Below are positions 25,701 through 35,229 of a stretch of DNA of 64,000 bases, piece after piece. The stretch lies in assembly GCA_030549495.1 (NCBI GenBank), contig JAUIRK010000417.1, forward strand, positions 83,056 to 147,055, written 5' to 3'. The stretch is from Nectonema munidae. Lineage: Eukaryota > Nematomorpha > Nectonematoida > Nectonematidae. Every line of letters begins with the position of its first letter. Position 1 is the stretch's first letter. Under the pieces are notes generated by a model. The model made no database searches. It saw only the letters and a program-made list of their open reading frames with translations, and was not told the DNA's origin. The translations under genes were made by a program, and so were the position numbers.

Positions 25701-28700
25701 AAGTTCCATACTTTCAAACTCCAGAAAGGCCTAAACAAGATTTATAGTTCAGTAAAAAAATGAAAAAGAGTGATTAATCTCCATATTAATAGGTGGGTAA
25801 CAAGTAGGATGTGGTAGTGGATACAACAGAAAAAATGTTTTTAGTTAAACGCTATTCAAAAAACAACAAATTTTACTAGTGATATCTTCAATTTACGAAA
25901 TTTAATGCAATACAATACGATTACCAGTCCAGCCCCAATTTAATGATGAATATAAATTGAAAACGTTGAGTAAATCTTTTATTTAAAACAAAATACAAGC
26001 AATAATTTTTTGGTCACTATGACCTTCTTCAGATATATTATATGACGTAAATGAAAGCGTGAAGTGTCTTGCTTTTCTTTACAACTTTTATTTATGAAGT
26101 CTCAGCGCCATTTTATCTACATTTAATGATGAATACTTTTTTTATTAGAAGAACGTTTTTAAATAAACACTAGAGTGTAGAATCGAGCTAAAGCGCTTAT
26201 TATTTCGAGTGAGATTTAAATTTGATATTCTTAATATTTGGTTCAATAGTAAGAGAATAATAAATCGAGAATATTTATTTAATATTCTATACACTCTAGC
26301 CAAAATTATTAGTCAATATATTCTTTACTCTTTAATTAAAGTGAAAATGCTTTACGCGTAAGACTTTCGCAATTTTGAATTATATTTTCATTATACGAAG
26401 TGTGTATTTATTACGAAGCTGTTACCATAACCTGGCCATAGTACATATATATCAGTAGGAACTATAAGCAAAATATAATTCATTGAAAGTAGAGTATATT
26501 TAACACTAAAAGGACAGTTCGTCAATTGCCACATTTTGAAGATTTAATTGAATATAAATTCACACATTTTGTACATTTTCGTTCTACCTACCTTGAATGA
26601 TGATTATTATTATTCATGATTTCATTATATTCACACTTTATATAAGTTTTTATATCAAGTCAGGAATAAAAAAGAACAAGACAACGCACAAAGACCACGT
26701 GTGTCATTTGCGTCCATTGCTTACTTTTATTAATTTCCCTTTTTAACCCTTTGAGACATAATGTTTCTCTAATCACCAGGGCAAACAATTTTGACTTAAA
26801 ATACCCTATTTTTTGGCCTAAAGAAAAATTGTAAGTTTTTTCAAATAGACTCATATCTTAGATTATATTAGATTAATATAACATTAAAAAATTTCGAGTA
26901 AAATAAATATAGTTTTAAAATAATATTTACTATTTTTGTTTATTTCGAATTAGTGTTTTAAATTTTTGTTGAACAAGAAAAAAACTTCTTTTTGAACTTT
27001 ATGACTAAAAAATTCCAAAAAACAGAAGTAAAAATAGTTCAAACTAGTTTAAAATTGGTTCATTGTGACTTTATATTTTTTTTAATCTTTTTTGACTTTA
27101 TTAACTTTTATTCGCCCTTGTAAGGAGTCATCTTCGAAATTTTTTAAAGGATGTTTTATTCGAAATTTAATTTTTATATTTTACTTACTTTATTTCAGCT
27201 TTTATTCAACAACAAAATTGAAAAAAAATTTATAGTGAAATAAAAGTGTAAATTCTAGTTTTGAATGATAATTCCTAAGGATGAAATAATCATTGAAAAT
27301 ATTTTAATTTTTGGTTTTCTAAAAACTAGTTTAGACAATATATATTTTTGACTTAAAATTTTTTTTTGCTTTATTGACATAAAAAATCTAAAAAAAGAGA
27401 AAAAATATAACTCAAACAAAATTAGTTTACAGTTATTATTTGTATAATTTACTTTTATTCGGCCCGCTAATGACCCATTCTATGAACTGAAATATTTCAA
27501 ATAAATTTTTTTCAGTTGTATTTTATTTTTGATAAACTAATGTTATGTTAAAAAGATTATAATGATAAATTGGAAAATTATTTAGCATCTAAAATTTTGC
27601 GATGTCAAATACAAAAAATAAGTTTTATAAATTTAAAATGCAAATAAAATTTTAAAAGTCATTTAATATAGACATGACTAATTTCGAATAATAGATGAAG
27701 TCTTATAAAAATACTAAACCGTTATTGAACAAAATTGAATGAGCAATTTTGTCAAATTCTGACTTTTTTTTCTGGCGTTCAATGGCCCATTGTGCTCTAA
27801 GTAAAAAAAAAGGAGTTTTTGCGTACACTAATTTACTATGCTTTACTTCATTTATTTACAAATGTTTTAACTGTTTTTGGTGATTCCTTTCTATTTTTGA
27901 TAATGGATAAAAAAAATTTTATGAAGCTGGAAGGGAGTTTTTTATTAATCATGAAACAGCGTTTTTGAAGTTATATTTCCTGAAAACTCTTATTGTTTTT
28001 TAAACAATAAACGAATCGATTTACTTTCAAAAATGAATAATTTACATTTGGTTTTGAATATATTCTACTTTTTATAAACTTTTACAATTATTTTTTTTAA
28101 AAAATGAAATAAATACACAAAAAAATATTTAAAATTGAATGTATAATACAAAATAATAATTTTTTGTCAACGTTTAATTAAATGTGTTCAAATTTGAGAT
28201 AAGATATAATGGGTCACTCATGACCCAAGTGAAAAAATGAACATTACAATAAGTAACCATGGATCAACTGTGAACTATGACATTTTTTCAGAAGATGTGA
28301 AACAAATTTACTTTTTTTGCTATCTACTTAGTTGAGTTATAAAATCGCAAGAAATGTATAGACAGTTTTCTTTTTACGATATTTTACCTTTCAAAACAAA
28401 AAGGGTTAAACTTTATTTTTATAAAAGTATGATACAAAATTTTACATAGCGTTTGTATTGGGATGTCCTGAGTGTAATTTGCATTCTATAATAGTAAACA
28501 GGAATTTTCTTGATTGTGCTGTATTATTTTTTTTCTTTTTTATAAAAATGTTATGATATTCTAATTTAAAAACATTTATACACTGTTTACTATTTTTTAG
28601 AATCAATATATATTAGGCACAAATGATTAAATAAAAAAACTCAAGCAAACAAAAAATTTTATAAAAAAAATAAAAGGATTTATAAAATTTATTATTAAAA

Positions 28701-31700
28701 AAAAGGGAATATAAAGATTCTTTATATGAAGAAAGTCCCTCTGGCTGAAAACTTTTTAGTGTTTTATTAAAATAGTTTTATTACTTTACTAATAACGTCC
28801 CACATATCACATTCATAACGAAAGGTGGAGCAAACCAACAAAGTTATTGTCACACCAAAAAAATATAAAAAGAAAAATATAAAAAAATGCATGTAAACTT
28901 AATAGAAAATACTGACCAAGGCTTAACACAAATTACAATGGATAAAAAAATTCCTTAACAAAATATTTTCATATTTATAACATAGGATAAAGAGCAAAAT
29001 TTAGTATAACACACACACATAGTGAACTATGAACAAAAAGTTTCACATAAAATTGGACGGCATTGTAATTTTTTCACAAATACAAAAAGAATAGAATAAA
29101 TGTTTACTAATATAAAAATTAATACTTATTGTAAGATGTCCAGCAACAATTAATGCTGATTAGCGTGACCTTAACGGAAAGTATGCCTCTGGGCAACAAC
29201 ACATCCTTTAATCGGCACACCGCAAGCACACACCTTAACTGGTTTCGCGAGTATATAAGCCTCGCATTTTACAACATATGATCATATCTCTTCTTCGCAT
29301 TGCTTTCAATAAAGTGCTTTTCTACACTTATATGTTGATATTTTTACCATTTAATTCCAAAAAATATTTTTTAATATAAAAGAAGATAACTTTTTAGTTG
29401 TGGCTAGTGTTGTACCGATTAGTTCGAGTAGAGTACAATGACATATTGATTTTGTTAAAATATTTCTACAAATTTTAAATAGGGTTTCACTTTGATAGAA
29501 GCGTATTTTTTATTCCTTTTTGCTGTAAAAACAACAGCACAAATGCGTCTTAGTCTAAGACATGCTCTCAACCCCAGAGTCCCGACTCTAATTAGAGCCG
29601 TGAGTGTATTCTTAAAAGTCGCCTTCTTCAGTGGTGGAATAGAATAAGGTGCGTTTCAAAATCACGTAGGAAAAAATATAAGTTATATTAAATACTCGAA
29701 TATGATTCGAATTAGATTTTGTTACAATACTTCTTTATCTAGTTTACTTTAATTTATACCTTTTATCAATTTAGGAGGAGAGAAGATTACGTCATCAAAT
29801 TTACTCATCAAATTTTACTAATTTAAGTATTATTTTTAATTTCTACTTATGACTTCTAAATATTATATTCTAATTATCTTGATGTTCGTAAACTAGTAAA
29901 AAGGCATGTAGTGTAAAAAAAGAAAACATTTTGAGGATTAAGTTAGAAAAATATGAATGAAGATTTCCTTTGGTATGATTGGTGATTGTTCCAGTACAGA
30001 TCCGAAATTGACATTTGTGTAGCACAACTCATTGTTCTATCTTTTATAAGCTGTCATAATTTGTTCTGGTATCGTTATATACAATAAATATACATAAAAC
30101 ATAAAGTTTCCCATTTTTGTAAATACTCTTTCCCTGGTTTACTTATTTCAATACACATGTATATTATATACATATGAATCTTGTTGTTAACTGCAATTGA
30201 GAACAGTGAGTGATTCAACAAAATTATCTAATTCTTTTATCGTTTCTTATCATTATTTGATTTTCAACCAAATTTTATTATTAAATAGAATTTGGTGAAA
30301 TGTTTTTGCTTTGTTTCAGTATGCAATTTAATGGAGGATATTAATTTCAAGCAAAAATTATACACTTCAAGGACATGAAACAAGATTACGGACCAAAACC
30401 ATTTTCAAAATTATTAACTCACCTTTTATAGATAACTTCCGTGATTTTATATAAAAAAAGAAAAAGTCATCTTGAAATGGCATTACTTGGTTTTTAGGCT
30501 TCAATAAAATAAGCCCAGTAACTTTTCCAAAGGAAAGGCCTAATTGAATTATCTCTCTTTCTTTGATGTTTGGGTAAAGATTCCTCAAATGAACAACACA
30601 TGAAGGCTCAGTAACTTCCAAACCATCTTCAGATTCATACTTTAGCTAAAAAATATTAAAATATCACAACAAATTTGAATATTTTGATGACTTATCAATC
30701 AATAAATTTCTTTTTGTTTTTATAAGGTGAAAAAAGTATATATGATCATTTACAAAAATTTAATTAATTCATTTTGTTTTATTTTGAGTTTTGAAATAAA
30801 AAAAATCTGTCATGTTTTGATATTTAGCATAACATCATGAGGTTAATGAAAGTTTTAATTTTCTTGCAAAGGATAAAATTTATATGTAAAACATCGTTAT
30901 TTTTTATTAAAAAAATGACATTTGGAGAAAATAATTGTCTCATTACAAAAAAATAACATTTGTAGAAAATAATTGTCTCGATTACAAAAAAATGACATTT
31001 GTAGAAAATAATTGTCTCGATTACAAAAAAATGTGGATCCTATTTCAAAATTTTGGAAAACCGTATCGAGTTTTGAATGAATGTAAATGTGAAATAAATT
31101 CTTCAGATTTTCCAAAAAAGAAAAATAAACTTTTACGTTTTAACTGTCATAGTTATAAATTATATAGGATTGAGATATCTTGGCATTTATGTTATACAAA
31201 TTTTATCAATATTTATGATTGACACTTTGTCCTGATAAAGGTTTAAAAATATCGATAAAATCTCCATAACAATCATTAGACTCTTCAAAAATTTGATATA
31301 CACAAAGATATATGTTAGGATTAAAATTAGTAATTTTTCTCGAAGTTTGTAGAATGTTCTCTAAGATACCACGGATAGGTTTTATATTTCAACGATGTGC
31401 AATTAAATAGAATTCTTCCTAATTTCTAAACTCACACATGCTGTGTCACATTATTATATAGGCATTAATTTACAGAAAGAAAAACAAAATATAGGAAAGG
31501 GAATGAGGGTAAATCAAGTTACTAAAAATACTGCAGGATATTTAATGAATTGAAAAAATCGATTTATTCAATCTCTTCAGTAACTTAACAAATATACTTG
31601 TATCGAAGAAAAGGATGGAAATGTCTTATCACGCATTCAAGATGCATCATCATCATCATCATGGATGAGTTTATTTTAAAATTAATTGCTACAACACAAG

Positions 31701-32089
31701 AATTGTCAATTAATTCTAACTGAAGTATGTTAATCTTATACCGTCGAAGGAAAGGGGGTATAGAAAGAAGTTTAATTGAAATGTTGTATCGTATGTAACA
31801 CGAACATAAAGTGAATAATGAATGCTGTCTAAACAAAGTTGAATATGATTGCAATATTGACTCGGGAAGAAGAAATATAAAACACTCACATGAAATGCAA
31901 TACAGAAAGCTTGAGTTATCGTGAATATACAATACAAAGGTTGAAATTTAATAAAAGAAAAACCTTTTTATTGATTAGCTGAACTTTTTGACATGAAACT
32001 TGTTTATTTTCATACAAATAAGTTTCATCGTATTGAGAACAATCAATAGCGTTTTCAGGTATAGTTGTACAAGTATAAGAATTCGGTCG
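10708..32089 (-). CDS. Polypyrimidine-tract-binding protein (PTB/hephaestus type), 13 visible coding exons
   Basis: A nuclear RNA-binding splicing regulator that binds CU-rich RNA through four RRM domains. Exons run from 32089-31964 down to 10776-10708, with GT/AG boundaries and agreeing phases, joining to 1719 nt (572 codons plus stop). The human protein is about 531-557 residues. RRM1: VVHLRNL and [11 protein letters not shown]2: VLRVVIES and [11 protein letters not shown]3: TIYVQNL and [11 protein letters not shown]4: VLHLSNIPP and MALIQLAT. The RRM3-RRM4 linker [20 protein letters not shown] is the family hallmark, and the C-terminus [11 protein letters not shown] matches PTB closely. Intron positions follow vertebrate PTBP as far as I recall them, including a 34-nt micro-exon. 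The first coding exon was not identified. The sequence supports PTB; the closest paralogue family would be hnRNP L, which lacks this linker. Confidence 0.95.
10923..11109. repeat. ~188 bp duplicated segment, copy 2 (PTB last intron)
   Basis: Near-identical to 8441-8629. It lies in the last PTB intron, without the adjoining hAT transposase sequence seen beside copy 1. Confidence 0.85.
11110..12303. other. Last PTB intron, remaining sequence
   Basis: AT-rich. The minus-strand frame at 11513-11749 is open but carries no recognisable motif. No exon of the gene is missing here: phases join directly from 12304 to 10776. Confidence 0.5.
12304..12367 (-). CDS. PTB exon: RRM4 strand 3 and helix 2
   Basis: 64 nt, phase 2 in, phase 0 out. 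It encodes [20 protein letters not shown] and a final I, matching 'DRKMALIQMGSVEEAVQALI'. Acceptor CTTTTTAG, donor ATA|GTAATT. Confidence 0.95.
13348..13425 (-). CDS. PTB exon: RRM4 helix 1 to strand 2
   Basis: 78 nt, phase 2 in and out. It encodes [15 protein letters not shown] and [11 protein letters not shown], against human '[26 protein letters not shown]'. It is separated from the previous exon by an intron of only 50 bases. Donor CC|GTAATC. Confidence 0.88.
13476..13585 (-). CDS. PTB exon: RRM3-RRM4 linker and RRM4 start
   Basis: 110 nt, phase 0 in, phase 2 out. It encodes [20 protein letters not shown], then [17 protein letters not shown]. This is nearly the human '[38 protein letters not shown]' and is the most diagnostic stretch of the gene. 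Acceptor TATAG, donor CC|GTAATT. Confidence 0.97.
13652..13746 (-). CDS. PTB exon: RRM3 end
   Basis: 95 nt, phase 1 in, phase 0 out. It encodes [20 protein letters not shown] and [12 protein letters not shown], matching '[26 protein letters not shown]'. The acceptor used is the first AG in AAAAGCAGCAG, which keeps the length equal to the human domain. Donor GAG|GTAGGG. Confidence 0.93.
14480..15160 (+). pseudogene. Decayed Tc1/mariner-like transposase in a PTB intron
   Basis: One frame reads [20 protein letters not shown], then [13 protein letters not shown], and later KARD then [12 protein letters not shown]. This follows the mariner/Tc1 DDE layout 'IGPFFF.GNV....YL.ML...I.PQL' and 'VR..L...F...WIGR'. 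Stops and frame changes are frequent and neither end is preserved. Family level is reasonable; subfamily cannot be told. Confidence 0.45.
15582..15850 (+). mobile_element. hAT-type ends with G runs
   Basis: CAGTGGCCGAACCAGAATTT at 15582 has the same end pattern as 7443. A 14-G run follows (15774-15787), then CTAGTCAGAGGTACACAAAA with another GGGGGGCGAAC block. These are probably termini of one or two small hAT elements; no target duplication was paired. Confidence 0.45.
16015..16620 (+). pseudogene. Decayed hAT (ZMYM-like) transposase fragment
   Basis: AAGTGGTTTTCAAACTATAG near 16018 resembles the common hAT end CAGTGGTTCTCAAACT. From about 16350 a frame reads [20 protein letters not shown] and PSFMYNMY, the 'F.LQLDE.TD..N.A' core of hAT transposases related to zinc-finger MYM proteins. 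The rest is lost. It sits only ~140 bases from the PTB RRM3 exon on the opposite strand. Confidence 0.5.
16761..16853 (-). CDS. PTB exon: RRM3 middle
   Basis: 93 nt, phase 1 in and out. With the G from the micro-exon it reads [19 protein letters not shown] and [12 protein letters not shown], against human '[23 protein letters not shown]'. Acceptor TGCTTAAG, donor CAAG|GTATGC. A near-copy of the acceptor and exon start lies 48 bases upstream. Confidence 0.95.
18860..18893 (-). CDS. PTB 34-nt micro-exon of RRM3
   Basis: The 34 nt encode [11 protein letters not shown] plus one base of a Gly codon. Human PTBP1 has RVTPQSLFILF(G) here, also as a 34-nt exon. Acceptor GCAGAAG, donor CTTTG|GTATTC. 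A 37-nt version using the AG three bases earlier is possible and stays in frame. Leaving the exon out would shift the frame and reach a TGA at 16796-16794 in the next exon. It is shorter than most gene finders will call. Confidence 0.9.
18896..19036 (-). promoter_or_regulatory. Pyrimidine tract upstream of the micro-exon: probable PTB binding sites
   Basis: On the transcribed strand this stretch is mostly C and T with repeated UCUU, CUCUU and UUCUC cores, for example TTTCTTTCTTTTATCTTCTC and CTCCTTCCTTCCTCTC, ending next to the micro-exon. These are the sequences PTB prefers. The vertebrate PTBP1 exon 11 is likewise preceded by PTB sites through which the protein causes its own exon to be skipped. 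That the same loop works here is inference. Confidence 0.6.
19392..19663 (-). CDS. PTB exon: RRM2-RRM3 linker and start of RRM3
   Basis: 272 nt, phase 1 in, phase 0 out. Acceptor TTACTAG, donor GAAGAG|GTTTTT. It encodes [20 protein letters not shown], a long Ser/Ala/Asn-rich flexible stretch, and [10 protein letters not shown], the first beta strand of RRM3 (human 'LLVSNLNPE'). The exon stops exactly where the vertebrate exon before the micro-exon stops. Confidence 0.93.
20205..20438 (-). CDS. PTB exon: RRM2 second half and linker
   Basis: 234 nt, phase 1 in and out. Acceptor TTTTAG|CGCAG. It encodes [40 protein letters not shown], then a proline-rich linker. It matches '[35 protein letters not shown]'. 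The donor was chosen at CCCAGA|GTACCA because it alone gives phase 1, which the next exon needs. Confidence 0.92.
20702..20935. mobile_element. piggyBac-type MITE with TTAA target and 52-bp terminal repeats
   Basis: TTAA|CCCATTTAAGGCC on the left and GGTCGTAAATGGG|TTAA on the right are inverted repeats bounded by TTAA, the piggyBac target. The right end is present about three times (GGG at 20829, 20881 and 20933, each followed by TTAA), as a 52-bp tandem repeat. Words such as CAAAGCAGACGA recur inside and just left of the element. No frame. Confidence 0.65.
21000..22640. other. PTB intron DNA
   Basis: AT-rich. Accidental frames at 21070-21300 and 21472-21672 show no motif. CGCGTTATAACGG near 21770 and a partly complementary phrase near 21455 hint at an old small element but cannot be paired with confidence. 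Confidence 0.35.
22726..22957 (-). CDS. PTB exon: inter-RRM linker and RRM2 first half
   Basis: 232 nt, phase 0 in, phase 1 out. It begins [19 protein letters not shown], then [20 protein letters not shown], and ends [14 protein letters not shown]. It matches human '[26 protein letters not shown]' and 'FQALLQYADPVSA'. The donor is CTG|GTACGC. Confidence 0.95.
23245..23335 (-). repeat. tRNA-derived SINE-like sequence
   Basis: On the minus strand, GATGGCCTAGTAGGAGG resembles an A box, and GGTTCGATTCCG, about 50 bases on, a B box of an internal Pol III promoter. The tRNA fold looks imperfect, so this is more likely a SINE head than a working tRNA gene. Confidence 0.5.
23830..23885. repeat. Dispersed hairpin-like repeat (copy 2)
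   Basis: CTTGGCGAATCTTCGTTTGC and GCATTGCCAAGC can pair at their outer ends. Related to 9728-9800. Confidence 0.5.
24780..25515 (+). pseudogene. Decayed DDE transposase (copy B), same family as 3375-3985
   Basis: Broken frames give [39 protein letters not shown] and [20 protein letters not shown]. The order and spacing match copy A (EGINIPSPTQQGF, then WSLHFEGKNIEDCEF). Copy A retains more of the C-terminal part and copy B more of the N-terminal part. Numerous stops. It lies in a PTB intron in the opposite orientation to the gene. Confidence 0.5.
25578..25730 (-). CDS. PTB exon: RRM1 second half
   Basis: 153 nt, phase 0 at both ends. Acceptor TTTAG, donor GCC|GTATTT. It encodes [19 protein letters not shown] and [16 protein letters not shown], matching 'AFIEM...ANTMVNYY' and 'IYIQYSNHKELKT' of human PTBP1. 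Confidence 0.93.
26980..28420. repeat. Possible very degenerate ~340 bp tandem repeat
   Basis: CTTTTATTCGCCCTTGTAAG (27108), CTTTTATTCGGCCCGCTAAT (27454), GGCGTTCAATGGCCCATTG (27774) and ATAATGGGTCACTCATGACC (28207) sit in similar AT-rich surroundings about 320-430 bases apart. Resemblance is weak outside these points. Confidence 0.3.
29130..29326 (+). mobile_element. Solo LTR of an LTR retrotransposon
   Basis: A 197-bp sequence begins TGTAAGATG and ends TCTACA, with a 5-bp direct repeat CTTAT on both sides (29125-29129, 29327-29331). It has a TATATAA box (29252-29258) and an AATAAA (29308-29313) in the order expected of U3-R-U5. No internal coding region adjoins it, so it is the product of LTR-LTR recombination. 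The family (Gypsy, BEL or Copia) cannot be told. Clean ends suggest moderate age. Confidence 0.65.
30487..30645 (-). CDS. PTB exon: RRM1 first half
   Basis: 159 nt, phase 0 at both ends. Acceptor TTTTTTAG, donor CCAA|GTAATG. It encodes [15 protein letters not shown], then [17 protein letters not shown] and [19 protein letters not shown]. It aligns with human 'SRVIHIRKLP...LGLPFGKVTNLLMLKGKNQ' and stops at the same KNQ boundary. Confidence 0.93.
30915..31033 (+). repeat. 39-bp tandem repeat, three units
   Basis: The unit begins TGACATTTGTAGAAAATAAT and ends GATTACAAAAAAA; units differ by one or two bases. It is intronic, between the first two visible PTB exons. Confidence 0.9.
31646..31667 (+). 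repeat. (ATC)n microsatellite
   Basis: Seven perfect ATC units. Confidence 0.9.
31964..32089 (-). CDS. PTB exon: N-terminal segment (first visible)
   Basis: 126 nt, phase 0 at both ends, bounded by TTTTTTAAG at the acceptor and AAAAAG|GTTTTT at the donor. It encodes [14 protein letters not shown] near the start and QLINKK at the end, with no stop. RPNS and the terminal KK-L-K align in place with KRGSDELF and KKFK of vertebrate PTBP1, where the basic bipartite nuclear signal lies. Similarity is short, so this exon is less certain than the RRM exons. A preceding ATG is required; minus-strand ATG at 33189-33187, directly followed by GTATGT, is one possible start exon end. Confidence 0.6.
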
Positions 32090-33330
32090 CTTAAAAAGTA
32101 AAATTTACTTCAAAGAATATGGAAAAATAAGTGTTCATAAAAATAAAACTCATAATAGAAATTTTGTACGTTTTCACAATTTTACTCACAGCGTTAGAAA
32201 AAATGAGTGACCAACTTTAAATGTTTACAAAATCAAAATAGACTAATTTTAAAAAGAATAATAAAAAAATTTAGATCTGAATAGTAAAAAGATTAGGAAT
32301 ATAACTACATCCTCTATTTCACTGGTTCCATAATTATATGTCACATTCCCTCTTGAGAAGATTCTAAATTAACATACTGCCCACCTCTTTTTTTCAAGCG
32401 TCTAATCATACACTTTTAAACAATTTTACAATTTTTCTAAACATAAGTATTCTTAAATTTTAAACACAAGATAAACGTAATTAATTTAGAAAATATTATT
32501 AGAATTAAAAAAAGATATATTTGGTTAAAATTTGAGTTTTTAGCCAATTCAATTTCATCATTGTTAAATAAGATATTGGAAATGCTAAAAATTAAAGGGC
32601 GCACATCCACGGTGTAAGTGAGAGAAGAGCGCAATGGATAAAAGGCCTTTAGTCCCCTCCCTGCCGCAATAATTTTGAATTCTCTCAATTCTATTTAATA
32701 TTACTCAAAATACTTGTTTGACTTGTGATAGATTTTCCATATTACTTTTCTTGTTTTATGGTGAAGTCTTTGAATGAATATTTAAAATCTATTTTTGGTA
32801 CAATTTGATCCGAAATTGAGCTATATTTGATCAAAGTCAGTAATGTATCCAGAAATTTGGAAAAGAACACACAAATTTTTCAGCAAAACAAATATTTTTA
32901 TAGCACATAACTATAAAAGGTATTTTCTTTAATAAAAAAGCTTAAAAGGTTTACCCATCTTGATTAGAGTAACTGCAGGAGTTAAATTAACTTAATAGAA
33001 TACATAAGTTAAAAAAATGCTCTGATAAGAAAAAGCATATCTTTCATGTCGCTAATCTTTATTTAAGAAATGACACCGATTTTTTGAAAAATAGCAAAAA
33101 ATTGTATAAGAAAATTGCAGAAAATTGCCTTTGAACATTATTGAAACTATACAACAGCGTTGAAACATACAGAGAGTAAAACATACCATAATGTTGATCG
33201 TTATGTGATTTAGAAAAAATTTTGAAAAAAATATCATTTATTCAAGAATGATTTATATGATTCATAGTAGTCATTTGATATAAGTTAATTTGTTTCCGTT
33301 CTTCAACTCGTCTTATTATATTTGCTCTTT
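32090..33330. other. Upstream intron or flank of the PTB gene
   Basis: AT-rich. The missing first PTB coding segment is expected in or beyond this region. One candidate is the minus-strand ATG at 33189-33187, with A at -3 and followed at once by GTATGT, which would splice in phase to the exon ending at 32089. This is a guess from splice signals only. Confidence 0.25.
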
Positions 33331-33335
33331 TATTT

Positions 33336-34170
33336 ACAGATATTGTCACATGATGGCTTTTGTTCAATGTTCCTGCGAACATGATCCTGATAACTTCTGC
33401 TGTCTGCGGAGTCTTTCTGAATGTCAAGTCAGTCAAGTGCACCATAGTTGAAGGGAATCTCCTCTGTTCGGCTTACAAGGTGTACTTTAGAGTTCAAGTA
33501 GGGGACTAGGACAAGAGTTGGGCGCCACACATGGTTTGGGGAAGCTGTTGTTCCACTCTGGAGTCGTGGTACAGAGGGAAGTAATGAAAACTGAAGTTTG
33601 GCGTGCCAAGATTCTTTTACTGACATCCAGGTTCAAACAGTGGAACTTGTTCGACGAAAACTGTTGGGTAACAAAACAGAGACAACGATTCTCTCAGTAT
33701 TTCACACTGGATGAGAAAGTGTATTATTGTCACGACTGTTCGTGGACAGCTCAAATAGAAGCTTGAAGGCGGTGCTGTTGCACAATGGTAGCAAGTACCC
33801 AAGCATTCCTATCGCCCACTCTGTTCACCTAAAGGAAGGCTATGAGAATGTTAAGCACCTGCTGAGCCTGGTGAAGTACGAAGAGCACGATTGGGAGGTG
33901 GTTGGAGACTTTAAGATGATTCGCTTTTTGACAGGTTTCCAATCGGCTTCACAACATCCATGTTTCCTTGAAACGAAGGATTGGCTATTAAGAACAGGAT
34001 TTGTCATTAGGGGGTCATAAAGCATTTGGAAGCGGTATTTCGGGAGTTGTCGGAGGCCAAAATAAAGGCAGGGGTGTCCGTTGAGCCTCAAATTGAAAAG
34101 CTAATGCAGGACCCTGAGTCGCATAAACTTCTTCAAACGTGTTTTCAAATTATTGCGATGAAGTAGCATT
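33336..34170 (+). pseudogene. Broken copy of a widespread multi-copy metazoan gene family
   Basis: Three blocks are recognisable: an N-terminal cysteine motif like 'DPDNFC..C', a tract like 'D.DKSWAPH.V', and then LFVDSSNRSLKAVLLHNGSK, YPSIPIAHSVHLKEGYENVK, DWEVVGDFKMIRFLTGFQ and LSEAKIKAGVSVEPQIEKL. I know this layout from a repetitive family common in arthropod and cnidarian genomes and annotated only as uncharacterised protein. It is usually 500 residues or more; this copy is shorter, lacks part of the C-terminal half and is not intact. It is distinctly more GC-rich than its surroundings, which fits a recently arrived copy. Function unknown; a mobile-element origin is suspected. Confidence 0.6.
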
Positions 34171-35220
34171 TTTAAATAGAGATTGTCTTTCGATTTGGTT
34201 ATCGTTTTTTTCACTCACTAATTGTCTGACATTCATTTTTTGTGAACTTTAATTTTGATTGACCCTTGGAAAATCCAGCCTTTTTAATACTTTTGTTAAA
34301 ACTAGGCATTTTTTCTTTATATAGGGTTGCGAACTCTATACAATTTAAATAAAGGCCTATATGTTTATATATATTATATATATATATACTTTTTAACAAT
34401 TTATTAATGCATAATTCAATTATCACAAAATCAAAAATTTAATATCATAATTGCAGATTTTATTTTTGTTAAGGATAGCGCCCAATCTTCGTCTACTCAA
34501 ATATTATACTTTCCCAAAAAAAATGGCGCCCAAATTTAAAAATTTTCGATCAACCAAAAAACATACAGAATAAAATATTTTCCGAGATTTTAGATACCAA
34601 ATCGATAGTTTTTAATGCTCTTTTGAGTGAGCCATCTCCAGTTTTCACACGATTTGTACTTCTCGAGATATTTTAGGTCAAAATTTCAACATAGTAATTT
34701 CCTATATACCCAAAATTTTGCAGTACTGTATATTTGAAAAGAAAATTTTTTTGCATATGCTAAATATTATACATGTCAGCTTAGTGTTTTGCGCTAATTC
34801 CAAAAATGTCTTTGTTTTAAGTTTAAATGACAAAAACATTGTCACGTAAATATATAAATTTACATTCCTGAATCACAATTTTTGACGATGCCATAACTCA
34901 AATATATATTATATAACCCATAACTATTATATAAATACATTATTGAATTTCAAAATTTTAAAAACGTCTAAATTTCAAATTTAAAAATAATATTTAAATA
35001 ATTTAAAATTTTAGAAACGTAAAAAAATTTAAAAAATGGGAAAATTCTAATTTAATTTAGAAAATTACTTGGGAAGTTGAGAAGGATTTAATATGCTGCT
35101 TCAAATATATTCAGATAAATTGTATATTTTCAAATATAGAACCTCATTCAAGATAAATTGCAAAATTATCTACATATATTAAAAATTGTCCGAAAGAAAT
35201 GTCTTACCTAAATGTAAATA
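34171..35220. other. AT-rich spacer
   Basis: Low-complexity (TA)n near 34368-34390. TGGCGCCCAAATTTAAAA near 34525 and a similar phrase near 34480 are the only unusual words. No gene seen. Confidence 0.4.
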
Positions 35221-35229
35221 TAATAGTGA

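Noticed and set aside
25970-26060. CTGAAGAAGGTCATAGTGACC on the minus strand, reminiscent of motifs near ends of some retroelements.
   Set aside because: Too short, with no adjoining coding or terminal repeat; not enough to name an element.
32437-32688. 83-codon minus-strand open frame with a GC-richer start.
   Set aside because: No recognisable domain and no splice-compatible link to PTB; probably a repeat scrap.
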